From the NCBI GenBank assembly GCA_036872755.1, contig JAVHNS010000005.1, positions 868,001-932,000 on the forward strand: a stretch of 64,000 nt of DNA, written 5' to 3'. How positions within the stretch are numbered: the stretch's first letter is position 1; each line of letters starts with the position of its first letter. This DNA is from Orbilia blumenaviensis (Eukaryota; Ascomycota; Orbiliomycetes; Orbiliales; Orbiliaceae). Positions 12,601 to 24,231 of this stretch are shown in pieces. Under the pieces are notes generated by a model, which ran no database searches, had not been told where the DNA came from, and worked only from the letters and a program-made list of their open reading frames with translations. Made by a program: the position numbers and the translations under genes.

Positions 12601-14018
12601 GACAACCGTCTTTCTAACTATGGTCATTCAATATTTATGGGGTCGCTGGCCAAAATATGTCAACGATTTTGTAGTTTGATACAATTACTCTGGCGTTCAA
12701 TGGTTTCTAGAGGCAAAGGTCTAAAGAAGGTTCTTTAATATGAAATAGAAACCATCTGGACAACGGAAGCCAGGATGGAAGAGGTTTAGAATGGGATAAT
12801 TTGATATTTGTGATGCCCAACTGCTAAAGAGCTCAGGGACTTACTAAACCGCACAAAAAGGTGTGTGGTGGCTGTTTGTGGTGGCACTACTGTCCTGACA
12901 GCCATTCTGAGTTGAGCAACTGTTACTCATTCTGGCAATTTTGTGCTTCACGTGACTGGGTCTGGCAGGTGATTAACTAGAGAGGAACCCCTTCGCAGTG
13001 CCCAGATTTTCTCGACGCAGTAACCCATGTCTCTGTATTTAAATGGCTCTTTGAATTTGAAATTTAGCCTCGAAGAACGGCGCTGAACGCTGCGCAAAGA
13101 AACATTTCGCCTCCTAAATGACTAAAAAATCACTTCACACTGCATCTGCGCAAAATTGGCATGCAGCCCTAATAACTGCTAACTGCTTAGTACTTAGTCA
13201 GAACCTTTGTTGTCAATGGAGCCGACGGAGAGGGTATACAATGCACATATGGTCGCTTTTTTTAGCGCTTGGTCAAGTCCAGGTTTCGAGATTGTTCGGC
13301 TAACGGAACTGACAATTTCGCTTACTTTTCAAAGTAAAGGTGCCTTCACGAATTCGATTTATCAACAGACTCGGGCAGTTTTGGGTCGATTACCCCTCGA
13401 TTCCGTAGCTGCTCTGCCCAGCTATCATCAAAGTTTGGAGCCAGGAGCCGGGGCTGGGATGCATATAATATGTCGACGGCCGATGAATACATAAGTTCAT
13501 ACTGAACAGGGCCTTGCAAGGTAAATTTTATTTCATGGAAACGCTGTATCAAGCTGAATTTGTGATGGTGGGGACGCCTTGATCACAGGACAACCAAGAA
13601 TGGCGGGATCAAGAATTGCTTGAACACCAAACCGGACTAGCAAAGGTTGGCAAAAGCGCCAGTGCGGCTGAACTCGAAGTTGTGAACAACAGAGACGCAA
13701 ACACTAAGGGGTCTGTTTTCAGGCCTGGCCAAATGAAAGGGCAGGAAATAAAAATGGCTGCTGGACAGCGCTGTGAGGGCGAAAATCTTTCAGCCTTCCC
13801 AAAGATTCTCGGAGTTCGGAATACATTTAAAGATTCACATCGTCGCTGTAATCGAACGAAAAGTAAGTCAGTCCATCATCTTGGAATTTCGTACCCATCA
13901 ACTTTGAGGTTACACCCTTCCTTTGTGGGTCTGAATACCCTTGTCAAGATCGCCAAAATCAATACCGCTTAGGTTCTACAGCATCCCTGACATCCTCTAC
14001 GATAGATTCATATTCAAG
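9696..14018. other. Gene-poor 4.3 kb region
   Basis: No gene can be supported. It contains a TA microsatellite near 9845, several 60-120 codon ORFs on both strands with no family signature (for example 12439-12738 plus), and scattered AT-rich tracts. The ORFs do not join into a longer frame with good splice sites. The left end should hold the promoter of the quinoprotein gene and the right end that of the GPI protein. Confidence 0.5.
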
Positions 14019-15323
14019 ATGAAAGTCTCAACATTGTTCTTCGCGGCTTCATTGCTGGTTAGCGCATCGGCGCAAGAAGACGAGCCAGGAACCACTATAT
14101 TGACTGCCGACCCTATTACATCTAGCAGTACGACCGAAGCAGTGGAAAGTACTGTGACGCTCCCTGCAGCGTCATGCTCGAGTCTTGGATTTGAATACTG
14201 CTATCGAATCATCGAGGTTCTGACGCCGACGGTTTATGTTATTATTACCGCGGACGACCCCGCGACTGTCACTGGCGCGGAGCCAATTACATCCGGTGAT
14301 CCAATCCTCACCCAAACGGACAATATCGCTTCCTCTGGCGAAAGCATCTCTGCACCCACTACTGCAGTGGTGGGACTGTATTATTCCCAAACCTCAAGCA
14401 CAACATGTGACCCTGCGACAATTACCTCTGTTCTTGCCGATGATGGGGATATGGAGTGTATCATGGCTTCGGCCCCATTCTTCTCAGCCCCCGGCCAGGT
14501 CACCAAAACCCGTGTTATTAGAAAGGCCCAGGAAGACGATACACAGGGCAAGGGAACTGAGACTAGCGATGGCGGCGCTGGTCAGACTACTGCAGCGCCG
14601 GCGCCAGGAAGTACCACTGACAGCCCTGCCGCTGTTACCACCACCGACCCTGCTCCTGAACCTACTAGTGGTGGCGACACACCCACGGAGCCTGCTCCAA
14701 CAGATGAGCCCGCCCCAACGACTGAGGATAATTCCCAGCCGACTGAAGAGCCAACTGATGGACCAACTGAAGAACCAACCGGTACGAGCCTAACTTCTAC
14801 TGAAGAACCCCCTCAGGAAACTGAGAACCCAACTGGTACGCTGCCGACGACCACAATTGCCCCAGGCGTTCCCACAACTACTCTTGTTACCAGTAGCAGC
14901 AGTAGCACCAGTGCGAGCGAAGAAACACCCTCCTCTGACTCTACTCTCCCCATCACAGATCCCTCTACCCTTGAAACCACAGACCCCACATCTACACCCA
15001 CAGAAAATACCCCTACATCAACAGATTCTAACGATACACCGACGGACGATCCGACCACTCAACCGAGTGGTCGGGAGTCTTCGAGCCGCGCACCTACAGG
15101 CAAAAATGAATCCGCAAAGCCAGAAGTTTCAACGGCGTTTACCACCATTGCAGAAACCAGTGGTGGGACCACCAAATTTGTTACCAGTGCAGTGGCAACG
15201 ATGACGAGATCTGCGCCTTCGCCCAGCACATCCGATGGTGACTCCGGGGCAGGGTCGAATTTCCTCGTGAAAGCCCAAGTTTTGTTCGGCGCTGTCGGGC
15301 TGGCCGCTGTGGTCGGTCTGTAA
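14019..15323 (+). CDS. Ser/Thr/Pro-rich GPI-anchored cell-wall protein
   Basis: Single exon, 434 aa. The start is the ATG at 14019, which begins a clear signal peptide (KVSTLFFAASLLVSASAQ). An in-frame upstream stretch lacks secretory features. Residues about 45-180 form a small Cys-containing head (CSSLGFEYCYRI, TTCDP, DMECIM). Residues about 190-400 are a stalk very rich in T, S, P and E, with imperfect TEEPT, TDEPAP and EPTG repeats that should be heavily O-glycosylated. The last 20 residues are hydrophobic (VLFGAVGLAAVVGL) after a small-residue cleavage zone, fitting a GPI signal. Likely a cell-wall or adhesin-like protein. The function of the head is not recognised. Confidence 0.85.
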   Translation: MKVSTLFFAASLLVSASAQEDEPGTTILTADPITSSSTTEAVESTVTLPAASCSSLGFEYCYRIIEVLTPTVYVIITADDPATVTGAEPITSGDPILTQTDNIASSGESISAPTTAVVGLYYSQTSSTTCDPATITSVLADDGDMECIMASAPFFSAPGQVTKTRVIRKAQEDDTQGKGTETSDGGAGQTTAAPAPGSTTDSPAAVTTTDPAPEPTSGGDTPTEPAPTDEPAPTTEDNSQPTEEPTDGPTEEPTGTSLTSTEEPPQETENPTGTLPTTTIAPGVPTTTLVTSSSSSTSASEETPSSDSTLPITDPSTLETTDPTSTPTENTPTSTDSNDTPTDDPTTQPSGRESSSRAPTGKNESAKPEVSTAFTTIAETSGGTTKFVTSAVATMTRSAPSPSTSDGDSGAGSNFLVKAQVLFGAVGLAAVVGL

Positions 15324-16712
15324 ATGGCTTCTCTCATCCGGTAGCATGTATATGCATGTTTGTTTTCTGCTTTTCCGCTTTTTCGATACGCATACAGTGG
15401 CAATTATGCCCCCCAATCGATAACTTCTAATCACTCAATGTTCTTACGACACTACTATATATACAGTTTTACGTTTCCAGCATACATAGGTAATCATCTT
15501 ATCGTTTTCTATATATCCTTCATGACTCTCCTTTTTAGAGCGGGCTTCCCCCAGGCATGTTTCAATGAAATCAAAGCATTTGGCAGGTGTAACTCTTTCT
15601 TAAAAAATCTACTAGGCAACGAAATGCGCATTTATTTATTTTATTTCTTTCTTTCTTTCATATTTGTTATCAAGATACCAACTCATGTCAATCCTTAACG
15701 AAAGGTCATTTTATGTGGAGTTTATGATTTAAAAATATATACTTGTTTCAGGAGCATTAGAACTCATAAATTCGGAGAGAGCTAGTATTAGAGGCGTAGA
15801 TATATGACTCACAGCTTTGAGTACTTTAACATATATATCTACATTTTCTGGGTATTTAATTGATAATACTAGGTCGACCATCGCCATACATACCAGAACC
15901 AGCGCATTATGCACATTTGATGTCTGGGTTGCTTTAATTTTACAGACCTAAGTATCACGGAATAATCGGGTTTTGAAGGCAGCATTTCCGGATTATGCCG
16001 GAGATCTACGTTTCTGCGTATGCAGCCTTTCCCTCATGCATATGTACTTTAGTATATGTACCATGGTGCAGAAATTTAGTCTCAAAGGCAGAAGCTACGA
16101 CCGTCGGGAAGCCGGCGCATGCATACCCGTTTCAAACAGCACTAGGCTAACAGCCCATGCATGGTGTTATGTATCTGACAACAAAAACAACACATAGGGA
16201 TCTATCACTTATGCGAAAGGGTTGGGCACATGCGATAGAAATCTGAGTTAAGAAATAGATAGCTATCCATTTAGAGATCAGATATATGTAGTCTTCGAAA
16301 CGCGGTTCAATTACGAGAATAGTTAAATCTTAGTGTTGCTCAAAAAAAAAAAAAACTTTTCCAATAGTATCTGTCTAATAATAGTGAGTGTGGACTGGTG
16401 CTACATGTTGAATTCTAAGATGTCTATGTATTGGAAGGGAACAACATGATGAAAGACCCAATCCATCCCCCTCCTGCGGCGAATCGAGGCATCAGGGTAT
16501 AATTTTTAACAAAAACACGGCCATGTAATCCTGCAGCTAGGCCAAGGTAGGTACATTGATATACAAAAACGCATCATAACTCCCGAAAAATGCAATGTAA
16601 AACACCCCAGAAGACTATATAGTAGTAGTTAAAGAAGATGGCGAGCATATAGGTGACGCTCTCAAGAGGGAGCCGAATGATGAATCAAGAAAAACCAAGA
16701 GACTCTTCGCTT
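15324..16712. other. Intergenic 1.4 kb, AT-rich
   Basis: A 3' region rich in T tracts, then sequence with a 13-nt poly-A near 16342. Short ORFs (15360-15698 plus and 15729-15914 minus) are hydrophobic by AT bias and unsupported. No repeat family is seen. Confidence 0.5.
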
Positions 16713-17753
16713 TTAAAAGTAGATTGGGGTGGCCATAGCCTGTACTCGTGCGGGAACATTAATACCTTCTTCGCCTCTTGCTTTTAACCTTAACTTATTT
16801 GCAGCAGCAGGCTTAGTAGTATGACACATGGCATAAGCTCCCGGAGACGGACTTGTTTCCGTAAAGCAAGTTGCACCACTCGGGCAGTTTGTTGGTCCGG
16901 TCCAGCATGTTCCACCACATTGACCTCCAATCTTGGCAGTTTCTGATGGAGGAGGCAGACTGGTACCTTTGTATTCGTATTTGCATGAATTAGACTTAGC
17001 CTTAGCCGCGGCCATGGGGCAGGCAGTCCCTGTGAATAGACTATCGGTCGTATCCATGCAAATCGAATAACCAGGCTTCTTACAGGCACAGGCCTGAAAG
17101 CGTGGGCAATCGGTTTTCGTAGGATCCCAGCCTTTGAAGAGCAAGCAAGGGAAAAAATCAGTCAAAAATTCCGACATCTGGATTGCAAAGCAGCACCAAT
17201 TCTATTACAAGTGGGTATACATACTTCTAGTTGCGTCGGGTTGAGCAGATCCACCACACTGGCCGGACGGATCTGCACCATACTTAAGCGTTGAACTCAA
17301 CCACCAATATGTCACCTTCGGCTGCTCAGAAGCGCCAGTATAGGTAGTACATTCGGTATTATGGACGGTACTTGTCGGCAGACATCTGCTCATAGAACTG
17401 TCTTGACAGACGCAGTTGTAGTCGGTTGGGCAAAGATTAGATGTCTCCGCTTTGACATCGCACCGCCCGTACGGTGTCGCCATATAGGGCTCCAGAGTAC
17501 TGAGACCGTAGCTGACAGTCGACGTTTCCACGCAATCGCATGCCTTTCCTGCTCTCTTGTGAAGGGGTCTGTTTTTCGCAGGGCTAAAGTCCCTTGGCTC
17601 AAGAGCGTCGAGGTCTCTTTTGGCACTCCCAAAATATCTTCGCGGGGAGAACCCTAGCACGCTGAAAGATGTTTTACCGAACGGCCATGCTTCAGCGACA
17701 TCTAGAAGACTGGTCGCGAACAGTAAAGCCGATGCTGGACGAATGAACCGCAT
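16713..17753 (-). CDS. Secreted Cys-rich protein with CBM1-like motifs
   Basis: 315 aa in two exons, 17753-17225 and 17131-16713; the 93-nt intron has a GTATGT donor. Residues 1-22 form a signal peptide. Residues about 30-70 contain dibasic sites (KR, HKR) that could be Kex2-processed. The middle part is Cys-rich (CDCVETS, CPTDYNCVCQ). Two segments begin with a CBM1-style GQCGG: one spans the intron (GQCGGSAQPDATRSW) and the second reads GGQCGGTCWTGPTNCPSGAT and ends AYAMC. The second keeps the CGG-x4-G-x3-C-x5-C frame of fungal cellulose-binding modules but has an extra Cys and lacks the usual YYSQC end, so cellulose binding is doubtful. No catalytic domain is present. Confidence 0.8.
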
Positions 17754-19222
17754 CTTGCTGTCGGGAAGAGCCGGGTTTGGATCTGAAGCACTGTGTTCTT
17801 GTGCGAAATTGTGGCGGACGGTTCCTCGTTATAAAGTTCACCTTACCTGCGAGAAGTTGATCATCGGCAAGAAGGGGGGAACGCAAAGCAAAGTTCCCAT
17901 CCGGAATGCCCAAGTTCTTATATGGCTGGTATACATAATTTTATGTGGTGTTCGATGCCAACCTGTCATAGTAGCTATAAACTAGATCGTAACTAACGTA
18001 GTGCCAAATAAAGCCCAAGATGCGAAGACAAGATAACTAAACGGATTGCGACCCAGTCTTCCGAATCTTTGCATGTCGTGTCGTCTACGGAAATTATGGC
18101 TAGAGCCACTAGAAACAGAAAAATATTTGGACAAGTGATATGCGAACTCTGCCGCGTATGCTGAACAAGTCCAAATTCATCACTTCAGCCAAGATGAGCC
18201 GACTAGTTGTGCCTGTACCCGATGGCTCGTTCCCCAAAGAGATTATGATTCTTTGCGAATTCGGGTAGTCCTGTAAAACCTGGTCTACATGCCTTAAGCA
18301 TGGCCGCCGGATTTTTAGCGATTTTGGCCGCCTTGGGCTGCTTTTTTTGGGAAGAACCCAGGATCAAACAGATGTCCAACCTAAGCGATATGGCAAAAAT
18401 TCACGAAGTGTGAGGCTCGAGACCCGATATATAAAATTTATATTATATTCTGCAGCTCCTCCCGGGACCCGGATAGAGTAGCTCGACCAGTTCGACCTCC
18501 GTAGTATCCAGGCCCCAGCGACAAAGGTATTGCATGGTATGCATCATCGATTAAATAGCCAGCGTCAAGCTCGCCACCGACATATGGCCCTTTTATCGCC
18601 AGCAACCACCCCAAAAAAACCTATACCCGAATCTGTAAAGCAAGGTCAAGTCGGGTCAGCATGCCGAAGTGGGTTAGCCCTACCCCACTAAGAGCCGAGT
18701 TTGTTATCACACTCTGCGAGTATCAGCTACATCTGGTAATTGTCCGCGGATGGAAGGACGCGCTAATCTATGTTTGGCCATGCAAAATAACACACCATGG
18801 TTTTCGCCCGGCGAAATAACGTATGTTCATGTCCAGAAAAATATTATCAATACATAAGATCTTACTATTGACTAATGGCAGTGAGTTCGGAGAGGAATTT
18901 TTTCTCTCTTTCTCTCTTTCTCTTTCTCTTTCTCTTTCTTTCTTGTCACCGAAAAAGTTTAATGGCATTCGGGTCAGCTGGAGCGTCTTGACAGATTCGC
19001 CTCGAAGGAGCTTATCAAACTCGTTTTAGCCTGGACTGGAACCCTTCTGGCACACGATTCATATATTGGCATCTCGCTGCTTGTCTGGCGTGTTTCTAAT
19101 TCTTAATTCTCCTCTCCCAAGGCTTTCCGAAACGTGGAATTGTCGACATCCTAATCTCCTACGCCTACAACGCGAGCGAATATACACAGAGATCCTCGTA
19201 GGCAGAAATTAAAAAGCGAACT
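17754..19222. other. Intergenic 1.5 kb with pyrimidine tract
   Basis: No gene is seen. It holds the promoter of the Cys-rich protein on the left, an unremarkable centre, and a long CT-rich tract (listed separately) about 280 bp before the rhodopsin-domain gene. Confidence 0.5.
18898..18945. repeat. CT/CTTT microsatellite tract
   Basis: Nearly pure pyrimidine run of about 48 nt built of TCTC, TTTC and CTTT units. Such tracts are common in fungal promoters; this one lies about 280 bp upstream of the rhodopsin-domain gene start. Confidence 0.85.
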
Positions 19223-20876
19223 ATGGCGATGTCAAAGGAGGAATGGATGGAGGGGCTCAGGGCGGCGATGGCAAATTTGACGGACAACGATATGCTAGCA
19301 ATAATTAATAAGAGCCCGAGTAACCGTCTGCCTCCCAACTACCGACCTTCAGCGTTTAGCATTACCTGGGCCCTTAACTCGGCCATGTTCATCGGTGGTT
19401 CATCGCCCAATTTCAAATACGAAACAACGGCTGAGGTTATGAAGAGATATGCCAAATACGGGATGTTGGTTGAAGGCAAAATGGTGCCAGATGAAATATC
19501 GTACATATTTGGATCATCGGTGTCGGAGGCCAAGTGGTTGATAGATGAGTTTGGTGGCAGTATCAGCTTCACTGACAACATAGTTCGTCTGGCATATCAG
19601 TATATGCCGCTTTTACCGCATCCACCTAACCCCAATGTCGTCGTGCCCTTGTTTATTGCTTTTACAGTAATTACTACTTTGATAATGGGGCTGCGTCTAT
19701 GGTCGAGGTACAAAGTAGCCGGCGGGATTCAACCATTCGATTGGCTGGCCGTTGTTGGTTTCGTAAGGCCCACCTTATCTACCTACTGAAAATGTATACT
19801 AACGAGTGTCTCCCCATTCATAATAGTTTTTGACTGTGGCGTGGGGTGGAACTGCCGTATATCACGACAATATCAGTGAGTTGAAGTCGTACAACTGTAC
19901 AACACCCAATAAATTCTTGAATTTGTTCCCTAATGGTGCCATCACAGGTACACATTGGCAAGCTTTCTACGACAAATCTTGGTACAATTTGGAGGGCAGT
20001 ATCTCGGTATGATCTCTACACAACACATTGCGAGCCTAGAAAAAAGTATAACACTAACATGATCAATGGCCGAATAGACGTACTTTGCTTTGACACTATT
20101 CTACCCATGGGTTATGATGGTCATAAAGCTTTCGCTTTTGTTATTCTACTATCGTATGACAAACTGGAACTACATTCGCTGGTCCGTTTATGTTACGACC
20201 TTCATAGTCGTCGGAACTTCGATAGCTTCGTTCATAGTCTGGCTTATTCAATGCCCCCACGTCCAGTACTGGAAATACCCATGGGAGATCAAGCAATGCC
20301 GGATCGATCTTAAAGCAGCTCAGATGGCATTTGCTAGCCTATACATTCTCACAGATATCATCATTTGGGTCCTACCAATGCCTCTAGTCTTCCAGCTGAA
20401 GCTTTATCCAAGAGAGAGACTTTTAGCCCTCATAACATTTTCCTTGGGCGGAATGTACGTAGTTTCACTAGCCGACGCGTTACTTTATACTGTTACTAAC
20501 AATTTCTATAGTGCCTGTGTTGCTAGCTGCTTCCGTCTTTATATGCTTGCAGAATTTTCGAACTATAGCAGCGAGGGTTCCACCACTCTGCTTATTGATG
20601 CTTGGACAATGTAGGTTCTCGATCCGAGTCTTTGATATCTAAGTTTTATGGCCTATTATAACTTACATATTTAGCACCGAGTTAAACCTCGCCCTGATAT
20701 GTGCATCCGCGCCTGCAGTCCGAGCGCTGGCTATTCACTACGCTCCAAAGATCCTCAACAGCCTAGGAACAGTTGCATTCACGAACACACAAACTGGAAG
20801 GAAAGCGAGTGTTGGAAGTTCTAACGGCTCAAGCGCAAAGGCTGGGCCAAGGGTAACTACTGACCCTGAGAAATAG
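19223..20876 (+). CDS. Fungal rhodopsin-domain (Pth11-like) seven-TM protein
   Basis: 465 aa in five exons: 19223-19762, 19827-20006, 20078-20454, 20512-20610 and 20675-20876. The fourth intron junction (20455-20511) shows a textbook GTACGT...TACTAAC...TATAG and turns the local frame into GGIACVASCFRLYML, the conserved helix 6 of this family. The membrane helices run from about residue 139 (VVVPLFIAFTVITTLIMGLR) through FYPWVMMVIKLSLLLFYYRM, VVGTSIASFIVWLIQCP, DIIIWVLPMPLVFQLKL and AWTIELNLALICASAPAVR. The family (Pfam fungal rhodopsin domain, PF20684) comprises putative surface receptors of filamentous ascomycetes. Unusual is the 138-residue soluble N-terminus before TM1, with no CFEM cysteines and no obvious signal peptide. 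Confidence 0.9.
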
Positions 20877-22664
20877 AGCTGTCCGCTGGTTTTCGTTTTT
20901 CATTTAAGCATTTTATCTAGCCTCATATTGCCAACGGCTTACGTTATTCTATTTTTTTATTTTTTCAGTTATCATTGTGATGGCCCCCAGCCCACGAATT
21001 TTCATCCTCCAATGATATCCTTTCCTTTAATTCTCTGTACATCTTTATCTGAGACTTTAATCAGCCAAGAGTAATTCTCACCTAGCCTCGCGACGACCTT
21101 GAAATTAGAATCTAATAATATAACCGGCTATAACCTAATAATTCTAATCAACGAGACGACTAATAATAAACAGGGCACATATTTTCTATATTCAGAATCA
21201 TATAATATTGTCTGGGAAAGCAAGGAACATCAAGGGTGTCAGTTAACGGTGAAGCTAATGAGGGCTGGAATCCCTGGAGTTAAGTTGAATGTTAAAAGAG
21301 CCTGGTCCGCTGGTTCCGCATACTATATACAAGCTACCACTAGCGATAATGAGGTTTTATGGCAGTTACTTAAGTGAAGGCGATTCTAACCTTCAAATTT
21401 TCGACGCTAAATCGGGTAAAATTTAGCACATGTGGGAAATTGGTGGGTTTAAGCGGCCGATATCAACACTCATGAACCAAGGACAAAGGGTACATCATTA
21501 ATATGCCAAAATAACACATGTGTGTTACTTGGTATCTAACAGCCCTCCAAATTTAATCTGCAACAGCTTCAGGGTCTGGGACCGAGAGTGCTTCAGGGTA
21601 TCTTTAAAAAGCATGGTCTCGGAGTAAGTCGATTAATAAACGTGTTCAAAGCTAGCCCAACGAGACCAAAGCTAACTTGGGGCTCGTAGCCTTTTCTCTA
21701 TTTGTTGACGTGTTTTCCGTAGAATTAACTAGTCCCGGTCCCGGGGTTAACTATTCGGCTGATTACCATCGACGTCACAACCAAATATTCACCGACATTT
21801 CGCGTTAGTACCATAAGAATCGTTCCGGTAATATGCATATTATATACATGACTAGGGCAGCTCTTCGTTAGCTTGAAAATCCGGTTAGTAAGCGCCGCTA
21901 GTTTTACTACCATTATACTAGTTTACTTGTCTCGTTATTTCTAGGCTTAGTCTTACAAGCTAGGGCGCTCATCGGCGGGCCCCCGGACGACAGTCTGGTT
22001 ACGAGACTGGAGCGCTCAGCGTAAAAACGCTCCATCTATCGCCGTCAATTTGCAAATCGTGACAAAAATCGAGGCGGCACTTATGGATACAACTACATTT
22101 GGTTACCGATTAAATCAGAATAACGATATAACCTGTCTCTATACCCAATCTCTGTACCCACATCTCTGCTAGTGAGTGTAACGTTGGCTCCCACACTGGG
22201 GTGGAATTACTAGTATTGACTTTATTTGCTCATTTGTAACGAGGTAAGGGAGGAATAAGCGGGATGGAGTCCTTCCTTCTTTTGTAACGCTATAGTATTG
22301 GCCCTCAACTGGTTGGTGCCGAGGCTCGAATACTAGCCTAACTAGCTCCAAAATATGCGAAAATGCAACACAGACTTTGCGTTGGCTAGTTGACTTTTCT
22401 GCCACGGCAATTCCTTGTTTGGGATGACGCGCCAGATCCAGATCCCTGCAGTGTCCCGAAAAAGCAGCCGAGGCATATTTCACGTCGTAGCCCTGTAAGT
22501 TAGCGGATGGGCGGATTCTAGGTCCCTATGTAATCGATATATCTCTTATCTGTTGCGAATGCGAAGGATTGCTTTCGAAGCATTCTCTAACAATTCCAGG
22601 AATACAATACATCCGTCGGTCTATAATACAAACGTGCAAACACCAAGCCAAGTATCGACTCACC
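20877..22664. other. Intergenic 1.8 kb, no supported gene
   Basis: A 92-codon ORF at 21099-21377 plus and a 104-codon ORF at 22169-22483 minus show no recognised motif. GC-richer patches near 21950-22080 contain short imperfect palindromes (gagcgctcag). The right end is the crotonase promoter. Confidence 0.45.
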
Positions 22665-23574
22665 ATGACATCCTCAACATCATTCCAAGCACCTCCCCCG
22701 GACACCAAATACACCCTAATCACCTTTCCAACGCCTCACATTCTCCTCGTCACAATCAACCGTCCTAAGCAACGTAATTCACTCCCATTCGCTGCCCAAT
22801 GGGAACTGTACCGTATCTGGACATGGTACGATACGGAACCGTCTCTAAGATGTGCTCTCATAACTGGAGCTGGCGATAAGGCATTCTGCGCTGGTCAGGA
22901 CCTAATAGAATTGGGTTCTCTATCAGAAGAAGACTACAAATCCAGAGCTTGGGAGTTCAGGCACCCGCCAGGCCGATTTGGTGGGATTAGCGGCAGGATT
23001 GGGAAGAAGCCGATCATCGCGGCTGTGAACGGGTTTGCATTTGGTGGTGGGTTTGAAATCGTTTTAAATTGGTATGAAGAGTCTCTTATCTGTAGGGATT
23101 GTCAGAGATAACATGCTAATCGATTTTACCAGTGATATGATTGTTGCTTCCCCATCGGCTAGCTTTTCTCTACCGGAAGCCCTTCGTGGGATTTATGCTG
23201 CCGCCGGAGGCCTACCACGACTTGTTAGCCTCGTTGGGCCTCCTCTAGCGACGGAAATCGCGCTCACCGGTCGGGTCTTAACTGCGAAAGAAGCTCTGGA
23301 GTATAAAATCATTAATAAAATCTCGTCGTCTGCTGAAACGCTCATAGAAGACGCTATTGCTTTGGCGAAGAGAATCGAAGATTTATCACCGGATGCTGTG
23401 ATTGTCACAAGAGCGGGATTAAGGGAGGCCTGGAAAACTGGTGATATGGAAGCAGCCACGAAAACAATCGACGATTTGTACAACCAGAAGTTGATGGACG
23501 GCGACAATAGGGTGGAAGGGTTAACAGCGTTTGCTCAAAAGAGGAAACCAGTGTGGCGCCCTTCAAAGCTTTAA
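22665..23574 (+). CDS. Enoyl-CoA hydratase/isomerase (crotonase), peroxisomal
   Basis: 282 aa in two exons, 22665-23071 and 23133-23574 (61-nt intron). The ATG at 22665 was chosen because the ORF upstream has no family homology; the core starts with LITFPTPHILLVTINRP. Crotonase landmarks are the CAGQDL oxyanion-hole segment, GFAFGGGFEIVLNCDMIVAS across the splice, and SLPEALRG. Glu131 (GGGFE) and Glu151 (LPE) are 20 residues apart, matching the spacing of catalytic Glu144 and Glu164 of rat enoyl-CoA hydratase. The protein ends in SKL, a perfect type 1 peroxisomal targeting signal, so it probably hydrates or isomerises enoyl-CoA thioesters in peroxisomal beta-oxidation or a side pathway. Exact substrate unknown. 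Confidence 0.92.
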
Positions 23575-24231
23575 TATCACGAATAATATGTAGTTTCTAT
23601 TCCCGTTTATTCTGTAAAGGCACCGTTGATCGTTACTACCCCGTTAGTCTCGTCTACTGCGTGAAGTAGCGATTCTTGGATGTATTATATGCAGTTTTGT
23701 GATTCTGCTTTTTGTCTGAATTTTGAGGGGTGGAGAATGAGGGAAGAAAATTCTCCTGAGTTTATTTCATAATGCGGAGCTCTGATGCCGTTCTACACTG
23801 CAATTTCTTCCTTTCTCCTTTTTCCCCTTTCTCTTGTAATAGGAAACAGGTATTTAGCGCTCCTCTTTACCCAATAAACGACTGGTATCTGATAATTAGG
23901 GACAAATTCGAACATATGCATCCACTGCTCAATATTGTAAATAGTTGATAGACACAGTTCTAATTAAACTGCCTCAGAGGATATCCCGAATTCCGAGTCT
24001 CGATTGAATTCTGACAGTCTTGTTAAATTGTGCCAAATGAGTTGGCTTTATACATGAAAGTGGTACGGCGAGATGACCAATCAGCCTTGCCATAGCGCTC
24101 AAATTGGTAGTACATAGGTAGAGTTATAAGGTGCATAAAGCATAGCTTACTCTAGTTTAGCGACTGTGCTACAAACGGACGAATAGCAGCCATTTTCTAT
24201 GTTCGGGCTACCAACAACAGAACTCTGTCGA
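23575..24231. other. Intergenic, convergent 3' regions
   Basis: Spacer between the crotonase and the 496-aa orphan, which converge. It is AT-rich with a CT-rich patch near 23805-23835 and holds no ORF worth listing. Confidence 0.5.

Noticed and set aside
14236..14793. 185-codon Pro/Leu-rich plus-strand frame
   Set aside because: Frame-shifted reading of the Thr/Ser/Pro stalk of the GPI protein.
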